64,000 bases of DNA from Streptomyces soli. GTDB taxonomy: Bacteria > Actinomycetota > Actinomycetes > Streptomycetales > Streptomycetaceae. A program made the position numbers and the translations under genes. The DNA lies in the NCBI RefSeq assembly GCF_003999195.1, contig NZ_RJVR01000216.1, positions 38,929 through 102,928 on the forward strand. The letters are read 5' to 3'. Positions 18,201 to 29,517 of the stretch are shown here, in pieces. How positions within the stretch are numbered: the first letter of the stretch is position 1; every line of letters begins with the position of its first letter. The notes under the pieces were generated by a model. That model was not told where the DNA came from, ran no database searches, and saw nothing but the letters and a program-made list of their open reading frames with translations.

Positions 18201-18364
18201 TCGGCGAAGGGTCCCTTGGGGTTGTCGCGGAAGAAGAGGTAGTGGGCCCACTCGTCGTCGGTCAGGGCCGAGGGGTCCTCGGGGTAGGCGATGTGGGCCT
18301 GGCCGCCGTAGTGGAACTCGGACTCGTCGCGGGGTCCGCACCAAGGGCATGGGATGAGCAGCAT
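15272..18364 (-). CDS. soxA: sarcosine oxidase delta-alpha fusion (SoxD-SoxA)
   Basis: A 1030-residue frame. Residues 1 to about 85 are the zinc-binding delta subunit (CPWCGPRDESEFHYGG, HAAGCRRWF). Residues of about 135-1030 are the alpha subunit: FAD/NAD-binding LIVGAGPAGLAAA, a 2Fe-2S-like N-terminal region with KLGRPRGI, and a C-terminal GcvT/tetrahydrofolate domain ending VLYDPEGARRDG. In relatives these are two genes. Here the linker (about residues 85-133) is the translated Streptomyces intergenic repeat, free of stops. Sarcosine oxidase demethylates sarcosine to glycine and passes the C1 unit to tetrahydrofolate. SoxA might also start at GTG codons inside the repeat. A run of five lysine codons lies near 15620. 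Confidence 0.88.
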   Translation of the reverse strand: MLLIPCPWCGPRDESEFHYGGQAHIAYPEDPSALTDDEWAHYLFFRDNPKGPFAERWSHAAGCRRWFNAVRDTSTNEFVEAPPYSAPPGFEEQGPGAKPPVSGRGGVVGVPPAKRGGESTPAPATDGRTQPFRLTTGGRVNRAERLTFTFDGTQYEGHPGDTLASALLANGIIRTGTSIKLGRPRGIFSAGVEEPNAVIQIEEPFPEPMLPATAVELYDGLVATGLPGQGRLATTPDPARYDAVHTHCDLLIVGAGPAGLAAAASAARSGARVILADDQPELGGSLLGTAQHLTWASEVEALLTSAPEVRILRRTTVFGYYDDNHLLAVERRTNHLGAHAPAHVSRERVHRIRARRVILATGAHERSLAFPDNDRPGIMLAGSARTYVNKYGVVPGRKAVVFTTNDSAHAVARDLAAAGVEIAAMVDTRQGEYVTGTEGEDRLTAVLVGDRRIEADLLLVSGGWNPVGHLYSQAGGKLRYDDALGTFVPAPGTCRQAVEVAASPAEGTAAAACALEAEGYAPEQPELPPVDAESETAPETVFVVFGTGGATSFVDLQRDVTVADLTRATGAGMRSVEHTKRYTTAGTANDQGKTSGVLASGTVAHLLGVDVSALGTTTFRPPYTPVSFATLAGRDRGALHDPIRTTAIHPWHVAHGALFENVGQWKRPWYYPQPGEDMETAVLRECTAAREGVAFMDASTLGKIDVQGPDAGVFLDRLYTNMMSTLKVGMIRYGVMARLDGMIFDDGTVIRLADDRFIVTTTTGNAATVLDWMEEWLQTEWPDLRVRFTSVTEQWATIALVGPRSREVLRDLAPDLAVDNADFPFMAWRDTTVAGIAARVCRISFSGELAYEINVSPWDALALWESVYAAGVTPYGTETMHVLRAEKGYPIIGQDTDGTVTPQDLGMSWVVSKKKKKDFVGKRSYARADAVRPDRKHLVGLLPEDPADFLPEGTHLVATGTLPEPPVPMLGHVTSSYCSAALGRTFALALVKGGRDRIGERLYAPVGDRLVPVTVAGPVLYDPEGARRDG
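18035..18112. repeat. Streptomyces GC-rich intergenic repeat inside soxDA frame
   Basis: Contains the core ccaccccgccccttcccgaa and the downstream ctcctcaaaccccggagggg, the same element as at 45197-45462. It lies exactly at the soxD/soxA junction and is read through in frame. Confidence 0.8.
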
Positions 18365-18459
18365 GTTGTGAGATCACCTCGCGATGTCGAGCGGGGCCGC
18401 CGGCAGGGCGGCGGCCGGGGCGTTCCGGAGCGGCGGCACGGGTCTGAGGCGAAGCCGCA

Positions 18460-19692
18460 TCAGTGGGCTACCGCGGCCGCGCCGTGCTCGTCGACGAGCG
18501 CGCCGGTGGTGAAACGGTCGAGCGAGAAGGGGGCGTTGAGGGGGTGGGGGGTGTCGTGGGCGATGGTGTGGGCGTAGACCCAGCCGACGCCGGGGGTGGC
18601 TTTGAAGCCGCCGGTGCCCCAGCCGCAGTTGAGGTAGAGGTTGTCGACGGGGGTGAGGCCGATGATGGGGGAGGCGTCGGGGCTGACGTCGACGATGCCG
18701 CCCCAGGTGCGGAGCACGTGCGCGCGGGCGAAGACGGGGAAGAGCTCGAGCGCGGCGGACATCTGCTCTTCGATGATGTGGAAGGCGCCGCGCTGGGTGT
18801 AGGAGTTGTACGAGTCGATGCCGGCGCCCATGACCAACTCGCCCTTGTGCGCCTGACTGACGTACACGTGCACCGCGTTCGACATGACAACCGTGGGGTG
18901 GACCGGCTCCAGCAGCTCGCTCACGAGCGCCTGCAACGGGTGGCTCTGCAGCGGCAGATCGAAGCCGGCCATCTTGGCCAGGACCGACGAGTGCCCCGCC
19001 GAGCAGAGTGCGACCTTGCCCGCCGCGATGGGCCCGAGGGTGGTCTGTACGCCGACGACCTGGCCGCCGACGATGTCGATGCCGGTGACTTCGCAGTTCT
19101 GGATGATGTCGATGCCGGCGGCGTCCGCCGAGCGGGCCAGGCCCCAGGCCACGTGGTCGTGCTTGGCGATGCCGGCGCGCGGCTGGTACGTACCGCCCAT
19201 GACGGGGTAGCGCACGTCGGGCGAGATGTTGACGATCGGGCAGACCTCCCGGACACCGTCCGCGTCGAGCCATTCGGCGTCGACGCCGTTGAGGCGGTTG
19301 GCCTCGACGCGGCGGACGCTGTCGCGTACGTCCTGGAGACTGTGGGCGAGGTTCAGGACGCCGCGCTGGGAGAAGAGGATGGGGTAGTCCAGCTCCTCCT
19401 CCAGGCCTTCCCAGAGCTTGAGGGCGTGTTCGTAGATGCCGGCGCTCTCGTCCCAGAGGTAGTTGGAGCGGATGATCGTGGTGTTGCGGGCCATGTTGCC
19501 GCCCGCGAGCCAGCCCTTCTCCAGGACCGCGACGTTCGTGATCCCGTGGTTCTTCGCCAGGTAGTGGGCGGTGGCGAGGCCGTGCCCGCCGCCGCCGACG
19601 ATGACGACGTCGTACGACTTCTTCGGCTCGGGCGTGCGCCACAGCCAGTCGGGGTGCTCGGGGAGATCGGCACCGGGGGTGCGGGGGCTCAT
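18460..19692 (-). CDS. soxB: sarcosine oxidase beta subunit
   Basis: A 410-residue DAO-family flavoprotein subunit. The FAD-binding motif is [18 protein letters not shown] (about residues 29-46), and the region [20 protein letters not shown] includes the covalent-FMN and substrate area of the family. A closing [12 protein letters not shown] segment is also typical. It starts with ATG 19692, which overlaps the stop of the glyA remnant by 4 nt, the normal place of the full glyA gene in this operon type. Confidence 0.93.
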   Translation of the reverse strand: MSPRTPGADLPEHPDWLWRTPEPKKSYDVVIVGGGGHGLATAHYLAKNHGITNVAVLEKGWLAGGNMARNTTIIRSNYLWDESAGIYEHALKLWEGLEEELDYPILFSQRGVLNLAHSLQDVRDSVRRVEANRLNGVDAEWLDADGVREVCPIVNISPDVRYPVMGGTYQPRAGIAKHDHVAWGLARSADAAGIDIIQNCEVTGIDIVGGQVVGVQTTLGPIAAGKVALCSAGHSSVLAKMAGFDLPLQSHPLQALVSELLEPVHPTVVMSNAVHVYVSQAHKGELVMGAGIDSYNSYTQRGAFHIIEEQMSAALELFPVFARAHVLRTWGGIVDVSPDASPIIGLTPVDNLYLNCGWGTGGFKATPGVGWVYAHTIAHDTPHPLNAPFSLDRFTTGALVDEHGAAAVAH

Positions 19693-19811
19693 CGGGCGTC
19701 TCCTGACAGGTACGGGTAGAGCGGGTGGGCGGCTGCGAGGGCTTCGGTGCGGGCCCGCAGGGCTGCGAGGTCGGGGTCGGGCTCGGCGAGCGGTGCGCTG
19801 AGGGCGTTCAT
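19689..19811 (-). pseudogene. glyA: serine hydroxymethyltransferase gene with its middle deleted in frame
   Basis: Only 40 residues remain. The first 16 ([17 protein letters not shown]) match the N-terminus of GlyA. The last 24 ([18 protein letters not shown] and tail) match its C-terminus. The approximately 380 residues between, including the PLP lysine, are gone, yet frame, ribosome-binding site (gggagg) and coupling to soxB are preserved. In related operons a full glyA lies between the dimethylglycine oxidase gene and soxB. The peptide cannot be an enzyme. Confidence 0.72.
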
Positions 19812-19830
19812 ACGGCCAGGGCCTCCCGGA

Positions 19831-22341
<2,511 letters not shown>

Positions 22342-22387
22342 TCAATGTGCCTGTCCCTCCGGGGGGTGTCAAGAGGGCAGAACGCAC

Positions 22388-22423
22388 GTGCCCGGCGGGC
22401 TGTCGGAGCAGCCCACCGGGCAC
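22388..22423 (-). terminator. hairpin terminator after the betaine ABC operon
   Basis: A 15-bp inverted repeat with one mismatch (arms 22388-22402 and 22409-22423, 6-nt loop) lies about 57 bp downstream of the substrate-binding-protein stop codon and upstream of the dimethylglycine oxidase promoter. Confidence 0.7.
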
Positions 22424-22479
22424 GGGTGTTTCACGGGCGGTCGCGGTCGCGCGAGCTGCCTCATCCCGGGCGGAGCGCC

Positions 22480-23466
22480 CTACTTGAGCCAGGCAGCGAC
22501 CTTGTCGGGGTTGGCGTCGACCCACTTCTTCGCGGCCGCGTCGTCCGACATCTTGTCGACGGCGATGTACTTGGCGACGAGGTTCTGGTCGTCGTTGGTC
22601 CAGGAGAAGTTCTTGACCAGGCTGTAGGCCGGGCTGCCCGACTTGGCGAACGTCGAGCTGACGATCTTGTCCAGGTTGTATACGGGGTAATCGCAGGCGA
22701 TCTTCGACGCGACGGCGTCGCAGCCCGTCGTGTACGCGGGCAGATTGACCTTGACCAGCGGCACCTCGGACAGGAACCACTGCGGCTCGTAGAAGTAGCC
22801 GATGACCCACTGCTTGTTCTTCTCGGCCTGCCGGTAGGCCTGGATGAGCGCGGTCTCGCTGCCCGCGTACACCACCTTGTAGTCCAGCTTCAGGTTCGTC
22901 ACCAGCGCCGCGTCATTCGTGACGTACGAGGGGTCGCCGTCCAGCAGCTGGCCCTTGCCGCCCGACTCCGAGGTCTTGAACTTCGAGGCGTACTTGTTGA
23001 GGTTCTTCCAGCTGGTGATGTCCGGGTACGCCTTCGCCAGCCACGGCGGTACGTACCAGCCGATGACGCCCTTGTTGCCGGTCTGGCCGGCCGAGACGGC
23101 GGTCTTCTGCTCGGTGATGTACTTCTTCTTCAGGTCGTCGTGGCCCCAGTTCTCCAGGACGGCGTCGACCTCGCCGGTCCCGAAGCCCTGCCACGCGACC
23201 TGCTCTTTCAGGTCCTTCTTATTGACCGTACAGCCGAGCTTCTTCTCCGCGACGTACGCGACGACCGCCGCGTCCGCCTCGTAGCCGACCCACGGGTTGA
23301 CCGCCAGATTGAAGGTTCCGCACTTGCCGGAGCTGCCTGCGGCGGAGGAGGTGTCGCCGACCTTGGCACCGCCGCACGCGGTGAGGGTGAGGCCGAGCGC
23401 CGCCAGTCCGGCCGCGCCGGCGCGCCATCTCGCGGGACGGCTGCCCGCGACGAGGTGTATTGCCAT
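22480..23466 (-). CDS. glycine betaine/choline ABC transporter substrate-binding lipoprotein
   Basis: A 328-residue OpuAC-type lipoprotein. A positively charged N-terminus (MAIHLVAGSRPARWRAG) and hydrophobic core end in a lipobox (LTLTACGG). The mature part has the tryptophan-rich ligand-cage residues expected for quaternary amines (NPWVGYEAD, VLENWGHDD, GWYVPPWL, YFYEPQWF). The ATG 23466 has a good ribosome-binding site (aaaaggagc). It is the last gene of the betB-ATPase-permease-binding protein operon. Confidence 0.9.
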   Translation of the reverse strand: MAIHLVAGSRPARWRAGAAGLAALGLTLTACGGAKVGDTSSAAGSSGKCGTFNLAVNPWVGYEADAAVVAYVAEKKLGCTVNKKDLKEQVAWQGFGTGEVDAVLENWGHDDLKKKYITEQKTAVSAGQTGNKGVIGWYVPPWLAKAYPDITSWKNLNKYASKFKTSESGGKGQLLDGDPSYVTNDAALVTNLKLDYKVVYAGSETALIQAYRQAEKNKQWVIGYFYEPQWFLSEVPLVKVNLPAYTTGCDAVASKIACDYPVYNLDKIVSSTFAKSGSPAYSLVKNFSWTNDDQNLVAKYIAVDKMSDDAAAKKWVDANPDKVAAWLK

Positions 23467-23489
23467 GTGTCGTGCTCCTTTTGACTGCC

Positions 23490-25475
23490 CTAGCCCCGGC
23501 TGGGCACCGTGGTGCGTCGCGCCGCTGCCTGAGTGATCCGGTCGAACATGACTCCGAGCAGTACGATGGCGAGCCCCGCCGCCAGCCCCTTGCCGTACAG
23601 CTCTCCCTGCGAGAATCCGGCCACAACGTCGTAGCCGAGGGCGCCCGCACCGACCAGGCCGCCCACAACAACCATCGACAGCACGTAAATCAGGCCCTGG
23701 TTGGTAGCGAGAGTCAGGGCGCCGCGTGACATCGGCAGTTGGACTTTGGTGATGATCTGCCAGGTGTTGGACCCGGCAGCGGTGGCCGCCTCGACCGTGG
23801 TCTCCGGCACGGCCCGGATCCCGTCCGCGATGATCTTCATCGTGACGGGTGCGGCATAGACGACGGCGGCGACGATCGCGGTGAAGCGGGTCGCGCCGAA
23901 CAGTGCGAGGAACGGCACCAGGTAGACGAACGGCGGCATCACCTGCGCCGCGTCCAGAGTGGGCCGGATGAGCCGGTCGGCCATCGGGCTGCGCCCCATC
24001 CAGACGCCGACCACGACCCCGAACACCATCACGAGCACCGTCGCCACGACCGTCGAGGCCAGCGTGGTCATACCGTCCGACCACACCCCGGTGCCGACCA
24101 GCAGCCCCACGCACACCCCCGCCGTGACCCCGGCCCGCCAGCCGCCCAGTACGGCGCCGACGGCGACCAGGACCGCGCCGACCAGCCACCACGGGGAGTC
24201 GGTCAGCAGCGACTGGAAGGGGTTGAGCAGGCCGTTGGTGATGAGGTTGCGAATGGCGTTCGTGAAGCCCGACAGATTGTCCTGCGCCCAGGTGGTCACG
24301 CTGTCCGCCGCGCTCGCGATGGCGCTGCCGGTGCTGCCCTGGCCGGGGAACTCCGCCGCCCAGACGTACGTGTGCGACAGGTAGACGACGACTGCCGCCA
24401 CCACGCCGCCCGCCACCAGCAGGTGCTTGCGCCACTTGGCGAAACGGCTCCCCGAGCGCCTGGCCGCCTCGGCCCTTACGCTTGCCGCGGTCGTCACCCG
24501 GTCCAGGACGATGGCCATGACGACGATGGCGAGACCAGCATTGAAGGCCGTGCCCACATCCAGCGACTGCAGGGCCTGGACGACGGTCTTGCCGAGCCCG
24601 GGGGCGTCGATCAGCGCGGCGATGGTGACCATGGCCAGGGCGGCCATGATGGTCTGGTTGACGCCCATCACCACCGTCCGCTTGGACATCGGCAGCAGCA
24701 CCTTGGTGAGCGTCTGCCGGCGCGTCGAGCCCAGCGAGTCGGCCGCCTCGACCGTCGTCTCGGGCACCGAGCGGATGGCGTGGGCGGTGATACGGATCGC
24801 GGGAGGCGCCGCGTAGATCAGGGTGGCGATGGTGGCCGACGCCGGACCGATGAGGAAGAAGAGGGTGAGCGGGGCCAGGTAGACGAAGGTCGGCATCGTC
24901 TGCATGAAGTCCAGGAACGGCGTCAGGATCCGGTTGACCCGGTCGGACAGCCCCGCCCACACGCCGAGCGGGATGCCGATGAGGAGCGCGACGAAGACCG
25001 CCGACACGGTCAGCGCCAGGGTGTCCATGCTCTCCTGCCACAGGCCCTGCAACCCGAAGAAGGTGAAGCCGGCCATGGCCAGGATCGCGACCCGCCAGTT
25101 GCCGAAGGCCCAGGAGACGTAACCGGCGATGGCGACGACGCCGAGCCAGCCGATGGTGGGGACCGGGCGGCCGGCGGACGGCTGGGAGATCAGCGACTGG
25201 ATGAAGGTCACCAGGTTGTCGATGACCAGCCGGATCTCGTTGAAGAAGTAGAGGAAGAGCGGGTTGGAGTTGCGGTTGGCGCCGATGGAGTCGTTGACGT
25301 CGTTGAACCAGCGGTGCAGGTCGGTCAGGTCGGCCGCCGCCAGCGCCAGCGTCTGATGGCCGCGCAGCACGGCGAAGAGCACCAGCCAGGCGACCAGGAT
25401 CCCGGCGATCACGACCCGGCGGCGGACCGCGCGTACCGGCCCGAGCTTGGCGGGTGCCTCCGCGATGGTTGCCAT
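23490..25475 (-). CDS. glycine betaine/choline ABC transporter permease, tandem two-domain form
   Basis: A 661-residue membrane protein made of two ProW-like permease halves. Each half has an EAA-type loop that contacts the ATPase (ETTVEAADSLGSTRRQTL near residue 245; ETTVEAATAAGSNTWQII near residue 555). About 12-14 transmembrane segments are visible. Such double permeases occur in actinobacterial betaine/choline systems. The start overlaps the ATPase stop (TGATG). Confidence 0.9.
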   Translation of the reverse strand: MATIAEAPAKLGPVRAVRRRVVIAGILVAWLVLFAVLRGHQTLALAAADLTDLHRWFNDVNDSIGANRNSNPLFLYFFNEIRLVIDNLVTFIQSLISQPSAGRPVPTIGWLGVVAIAGYVSWAFGNWRVAILAMAGFTFFGLQGLWQESMDTLALTVSAVFVALLIGIPLGVWAGLSDRVNRILTPFLDFMQTMPTFVYLAPLTLFFLIGPASATIATLIYAAPPAIRITAHAIRSVPETTVEAADSLGSTRRQTLTKVLLPMSKRTVVMGVNQTIMAALAMVTIAALIDAPGLGKTVVQALQSLDVGTAFNAGLAIVVMAIVLDRVTTAASVRAEAARRSGSRFAKWRKHLLVAGGVVAAVVVYLSHTYVWAAEFPGQGSTGSAIASAADSVTTWAQDNLSGFTNAIRNLITNGLLNPFQSLLTDSPWWLVGAVLVAVGAVLGGWRAGVTAGVCVGLLVGTGVWSDGMTTLASTVVATVLVMVFGVVVGVWMGRSPMADRLIRPTLDAAQVMPPFVYLVPFLALFGATRFTAIVAAVVYAAPVTMKIIADGIRAVPETTVEAATAAGSNTWQIITKVQLPMSRGALTLATNQGLIYVLSMVVVGGLVGAGALGYDVVAGFSQGELYGKGLAAGLAIVLLGVMFDRITQAAARRTTVPSRG

Positions 25476-26554
25476 CACGCACCGCCCGCGATGACCGACA
25501 GAATCTCCTCGTCGCCGACGATGCCCAGCAGCTTGCCGTTCTCGACGACCTTCGCCGGCTTCTCGGCTGCCAGCACGGCCCGGGTCGCCTCCCGCACCAC
25601 CACGTCCGGGCCCAGCTCCGGCCCGTCGAGGGCGTCGTCCGGGCCGGCCGGGCGCATGATCCACTTCAGGGTCAGCACATCGGCGCGCGGCACCTCGCTG
25701 ACGAAGTCGCGTACGTAGTCGTCGGCCGGGGCGCCGACCAGCTCGTCGCCGGTCCCGCACTGAACCATCTTGCCGTCGCGCATGATCAGGATGCGGTCAC
25801 CGAGCTTGAGTGCCTCGGACAGGTCGTGGGTGATGAACACCATGGTCTTGCCGACCTCGTGGTGCAGCCGGATGACCTCGTTCTGCATGTCCCGGCGGAT
25901 CAGTGGGTCCAGCGCGGAGAACGGCTCGTCGAAGAACAGCACGTCCGGGTCGCCCGCGAGCGCCCGCGCCAGGCCGACGCGCTGCTGCATGCCGCCGGAG
26001 AGCTGGTCGGGGTAGGAGTTCTCGTAGCCGGACAGGCCGACCAGCTCGACGACCTCCAGGGCCCGCTTGGTGCGCTCGGCCTTGCCCATGCCGCGTATCT
26101 CGAGACCGTACGAGACGTTGTCGACGACGCGGCGGTGCGGCAGCAGCCCGAAGTGCTGGAAGACCATGGAGAACTTGCGGCGGCGCAGCTCGCGCAACCG
26201 CTTGGGGTCGGCGTCGCGGATGTCCTCGCCCTCGAAGACGACCTGGCCGGCGGTCGGTTCGATCAGCCGGGTCAGACACCGCACGAGGGTGGACTTGCCG
26301 GAGCCGGACAGGCCCATGACGACGAAGACCTCACCGGGTGACACATCGAAGCTCACGTCCCGCACTGCCGCCGTGCAGCCGGCCCGGTCCAGCAGCTCGC
26401 GGCGCGACAGACCCCTCAACTCCTCGGAGTCCGGCACCTTTTCGGCCTTGGGGCCGAACACCTTCCACAGCCCGCGCACGGAGACGACCGGGGTCCGGTC
26501 CTGATCCTGGGACGCGTCGCGCCGCTGCGACACCTCAGTATCGGTTGGGGTCAC
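25475..26554 (-). CDS. glycine betaine/choline ABC transporter ATP-binding protein
   Basis: A 359-residue ProV/OpuAA-type ATPase. Walker A is GLSGSGKST, the signature is LSGGMQQR, Walker B is VLFFDEP and the H-loop is FITHDLSEA. The N-terminal 70 residues carry the extension with [13 protein letters not shown] typical of betaine transporters. A short regulatory tail replaces full CBS domains. The GTG start 26554 follows agagagg. It is translated between betB and the permease. Confidence 0.92.
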   Translation of the reverse strand: MTPTDTEVSQRRDASQDQDRTPVVSVRGLWKVFGPKAEKVPDSEELRGLSRRELLDRAGCTAAVRDVSFDVSPGEVFVVMGLSGSGKSTLVRCLTRLIEPTAGQVVFEGEDIRDADPKRLRELRRRKFSMVFQHFGLLPHRRVVDNVSYGLEIRGMGKAERTKRALEVVELVGLSGYENSYPDQLSGGMQQRVGLARALAGDPDVLFFDEPFSALDPLIRRDMQNEVIRLHHEVGKTMVFITHDLSEALKLGDRILIMRDGKMVQCGTGDELVGAPADDYVRDFVSEVPRADVLTLKWIMRPAGPDDALDGPELGPDVVVREATRAVLAAEKPAKVVENGKLLGIVGDEEILSVIAGGA

Positions 26555-26574
26555 TGTCGACCTCTCTTCGGGCT

Positions 26575-28050
26575 TCAGCCGCGGAACCAGCGCTGCGGCT
26601 GCGGTTGGATGTTCTGCCAGATGTGCTTGGGCTCGCGGTACTCGTCGAGGCCGGCAGGTCCCAGCTCCCGGCCCACGCCCGAGTGCCCGAATCCACCCCA
26701 TTCCGCTTGCGGCACGTAGGGGTGGTAGTCGTTGATCCATACGGTGCCGTGGCGCAGCCGCCGGGCGACCCGCTGGGCCCGGCCCGCGTCCTGCGTCCAG
26801 ACGGCGCCGGCGAGGCCGTACTCCGTGTCGTTGGCGATGCGTACGGCGTCGTCCTCGTCGCCGTCCCGGAAGCGCTCGACGGTCAGTACCGGGCCGAAGG
26901 ACTCCTCGTGGACCACGCGCATGTCCTGGGTGCACTCGTCCAGGACGGTCGGCGGGTAGTAGAAGCCGTCCGCCAGTGCGGGGTCGGTGGGGCGGGCGCC
27001 GCCGCACCGCAGTACGGCGCCTTCGGCGATGCCGGCGGCGACGTAGGCCTCGACCTTGTCGCGGTGGGCGGCGGAGATCAGCGTGCCGGTCTCGGCCTCG
27101 GCGTCGAAGGGGCCGCCGAGGCGGATCGTTCCTGCCCGGCGTACGACCTCGTCGACGAAGGAGTCGTGCAGCGAGTCCTCTACGATCAGGCGGGCGCCGG
27201 CCGAGCAGACCTGGCCCGAGTGCAGGAAGACGGCCGTGAGCGCGAAGTCCACGGCCGTCTCGAAGTCGGCGTCGGCGAAGATGACGTTGGGGTTCTTGCC
27301 GCCCAGCTCCAGCGCGACCTTCTTCACGCTCGCGGCGGCGGTCGCCATGATCCGTTTGCCGGTCTCCAGCCCGCCGGTGAAGGACACCATGTCCACCGCC
27401 GGATGCTCGGAGAAGGGCGCCCCGACCTCCGGGCCGGTGCCCAGGACCAGGTTGGCGGCCCCGGCAGGGAGGCCGGCCTCTTCCAGGGCCCGCATGAGCA
27501 GGATCGAGGTGGAGGGGGTCAGCTCGCTGGGCTTGAGGATGATGGTGTTGCCCGCAGCGAGGGCGGGCGCGACCTTCCAGGAGGCCTGGAGGAGGGGGTA
27601 GTTCCAGGGGGTGATCAGGCCGCAGACGCCGATCGGCTCAGACTCCACCCTGCTGATGGCGTCGTCCCGGCCGGTGTCGATGACCCGGCCGGCGCTGGTG
27701 CCCGCGATGCCGCCGTAGTAGCGGAAACAGGAGATGACATCGGCGATGTCGTACTCGCTCTCCACCAACCGCTTGCCGGTGTCGAGCGATTCGGCCCGCG
27801 CGAACTCCTTGGCGTCCCGCTCCAGCAGGTCCGCGACCCTCAGCAGCAGCGCCCCGCGCTCCCGCTCCGGCGTGCGCGGCCACGACCCCTCGTCAAAGGC
27901 GCGGCGGGCTGCGATGATCGCGATCTCGCTGTCTGCCCGCGTTCCCTCGGACACGGTCGCGGACAGGGTGCCATCAGCGGGGCAGCGAATCTCCCGGCGG
28001 CCGCCCGCAACCGGGTCGCGCCACTCACCGTCCAGATACAGGTCTGCCAC
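26575..28050 (-). CDS. betB: betaine aldehyde dehydrogenase
   Basis: A 491-residue aldehyde dehydrogenase that oxidises betaine aldehyde to glycine betaine with NAD. The general base glutamate is in [10 protein letters not shown], the catalytic cysteine in [10 protein letters not shown], and the cofactor segment is TPWNYPLLQ. The assignment over other aldehyde dehydrogenases rests on the [19 protein letters not shown] C-terminal region and on its operon with the betaine transporter and near choline dehydrogenase. A GTTGC-N7-GCATC palindrome lies 25 bp upstream of the ATG. Confidence 0.88.
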   Translation of the reverse strand: MADLYLDGEWRDPVAGGRREIRCPADGTLSATVSEGTRADSEIAIIAARRAFDEGSWPRTPERERGALLLRVADLLERDAKEFARAESLDTGKRLVESEYDIADVISCFRYYGGIAGTSAGRVIDTGRDDAISRVESEPIGVCGLITPWNYPLLQASWKVAPALAAGNTIILKPSELTPSTSILLMRALEEAGLPAGAANLVLGTGPEVGAPFSEHPAVDMVSFTGGLETGKRIMATAAASVKKVALELGGKNPNVIFADADFETAVDFALTAVFLHSGQVCSAGARLIVEDSLHDSFVDEVVRRAGTIRLGGPFDAEAETGTLISAAHRDKVEAYVAAGIAEGAVLRCGGARPTDPALADGFYYPPTVLDECTQDMRVVHEESFGPVLTVERFRDGDEDDAVRIANDTEYGLAGAVWTQDAGRAQRVARRLRHGTVWINDYHPYVPQAEWGGFGHSGVGRELGPAGLDEYREPKHIWQNIQPQPQRWFRG

Positions 28051-28074
28051 GCGAGGAGCCCTTCAGACGAATTC

Positions 28075-28091
28075 GTTGCGCATAGCGCATC
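28075..28091. promoter_or_regulatory. putative IclR-type operator upstream of betB operon
   Basis: GTTGCGCATAGCGCATC, one change from GTTGC-N7-GCAAC, centred about 33 bp upstream of the betB start. Confidence 0.6.
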
Positions 28092-28196
28092 GAATTGCTT
28101 GTGGTGGAACACCCTGGCCGAATGGGTGACATACGTCAAGGGGTTGACGCCAGCGGGTTCCACCTCTTGACCGCAGGCGGCACGGGACCGGACCAT

Positions 28197-28232
28197 GTTG
28201 CGTATCACTCACCCTGTTGCTCATTACGCACC
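28197..28232. promoter_or_regulatory. two tandem putative IclR-type operators upstream of purU
   Basis: GTTGCGTATCACTCACC (28197-28213) and GTTGCTCATTACGCACC (28216-28232) both have a perfect left half and a degenerate right half at the same 7-bp spacing. They end 14 bp before the purU start codon. Confidence 0.55.
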
Positions 28233-28246
28233 AGCGGAGGTCGCAC

Positions 28247-29119
28247 ATGTCTGCTCGACCGCAACCCGGCCACGAGTACGTCCTCACCCTCTCGTGCCCG
28301 GACCGGGCCGGCATCGTCCACGCGGTGAGCGGCTTCCTCGTACGGAACTCCGGCAACATCCTTCAGAGCCAGCAGTTCGACGACCGGCTCAAGGGCCGGT
28401 TCTTCATGAGGGTCCACTTCGACGTTTCCGATCCAAACACCGATCTGGAAACACTGCGTTACCGCTTCGGCCCCGTCGCCGAGGCCTACGGCATCCGCTG
28501 GATTCTCCGCGACGCGGCCACGCCGACCCGCGCCCTCATCATGGTCTCGAAGTTCGGACACTGCCTGAACGACCTGCTCTTCCGGCAGCGCACCGGCGCG
28601 CTCAACATCGACATCCCGGCGATCGTCTCCAACCACCGCGACTTCGAGAGCCTCGCCGACACCTACGGCGTGCGCTTCTTCCACGTCCCCGTCACGAAGG
28701 ACACCAAGCCCGAGGCCGAGGCCCGCCTCCTGGAGCTGGTCCGCGAACTCGACGTCGAACTCGTCGTCCTCGCCCGCTACATGCAGGTCCTCTCCGACGA
28801 CCTCTGCAAGCAACTCGACGGCCGCGCCATCAACATCCACCACTCCTTCCTCCCCAGCTTCAAGGGCGCCCGCCCCTACAACCAGGCCTACGACCGCGGC
28901 GTCAAGCTCGTCGGCGCCACAGCGCACTACGTCACCCCCGAGCTCGACGAAGGCCAGATCATCGAACAGGACGTCGTCCGCGTCGACCACTCCCTCGACC
29001 CCGACGAGCTCGTCACCGTCGGGCGCGACGTGGAGGCCCAGGTCCTCGCCCACGCCGTCAAGTGGCACAGCGAAAGCCGCGTCATGGTCGACGGGAACCG
29101 CACCGTCGTCTTCCGCTGA
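28247..29119 (+). CDS. purU: formyltetrahydrofolate deformylase
   Basis: A 290-residue enzyme. The N-terminal ACT-like domain (YVLTLSCPDRAGIVHAVSGF) precedes a formyltransferase-fold domain with NIHHSFLPSFKGARPY and a catalytic aspartate in IIEQDV. It hydrolyses 10-formyl-THF to formate and THF, regenerating the THF consumed by demethylation in this island. The ATG 28247 follows gcggagg. It is divergent from betB and shares the palindromic operator region. Confidence 0.93.
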   Translation: MSARPQPGHEYVLTLSCPDRAGIVHAVSGFLVRNSGNILQSQQFDDRLKGRFFMRVHFDVSDPNTDLETLRYRFGPVAEAYGIRWILRDAATPTRALIMVSKFGHCLNDLLFRQRTGALNIDIPAIVSNHRDFESLADTYGVRFFHVPVTKDTKPEAEARLLELVRELDVELVVLARYMQVLSDDLCKQLDGRAINIHHSFLPSFKGARPYNQAYDRGVKLVGATAHYVTPELDEGQIIEQDVVRVDHSLDPDELVTVGRDVEAQVLAHAVKWHSESRVMVDGNRTVVFR

Positions 29120-29154
29120 CGCGAGCCGTACGCGGCCGTACACAATCGCCGGAC

Positions 29155-29180
29155 GCGCCGGGGGCCTCAACTCCCGGCGC
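29155..29180. terminator. hairpin between purU and the metF-like remnant
   Basis: GCGCCGGG (29155-29162) and CCCGGCGC (29173-29180) form an 8-bp inverted repeat between convergent genes. The stop of the minus-strand gene lies in the loop. Confidence 0.65.
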
Positions 29181-29517
29181 GCGCAAGCATGTCGCGGCGC
29201 CAGCGCTCGGTCTCGGCGATCTGGTTGAAGGTGAAGACATGGAGGCCCGCCACCGCGGCGGAAGGCGCCGCGAGCGCCGGAGCGGTACGGGTCAGGAGCC
29301 GTTCCGGGGAGTAGCCGCCGGGGGTGGCCAGGCGGACGAACCAGGAGGCGTGCTTGGCGAGGAAGCGGGTGGACTCGCCGACGCCGATCTTGGGGCCCTT
29401 GACCGGCGACGCGGTGACCGTGATCACCACGTCGCGCGGGACGTGGGCGAGGACCTTGTCCTCCGTCGACTTCGCCGGGAGGACTTCGTAGCGGACCCGG
29501 CTCAGCAGCTGCTTCAA
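29167..29517 (-). pseudogene. methylene-THF reductase-like gene with internal in-frame deletion
   Basis: 116 residues. The first 41 (LLSRVRYEVLPAKSTEDKVL, RDVVITVTASPVKG) match the N-terminus of Streptomyces MTHFR-like proteins. The last 75 (IGVGESTRFLAKHASWFV, GLHVFTFNQIAETERWRRD) match the C-terminus. About 190 residues of the barrel between them, with most FAD and folate contacts, are missing. Frame and start (TTG, overlapping the betA stop by 4 nt) are kept. A reductase of this size cannot be functional, so I call it a degraded gene, although a small folate-binding product cannot be ruled out. Confidence 0.68.
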
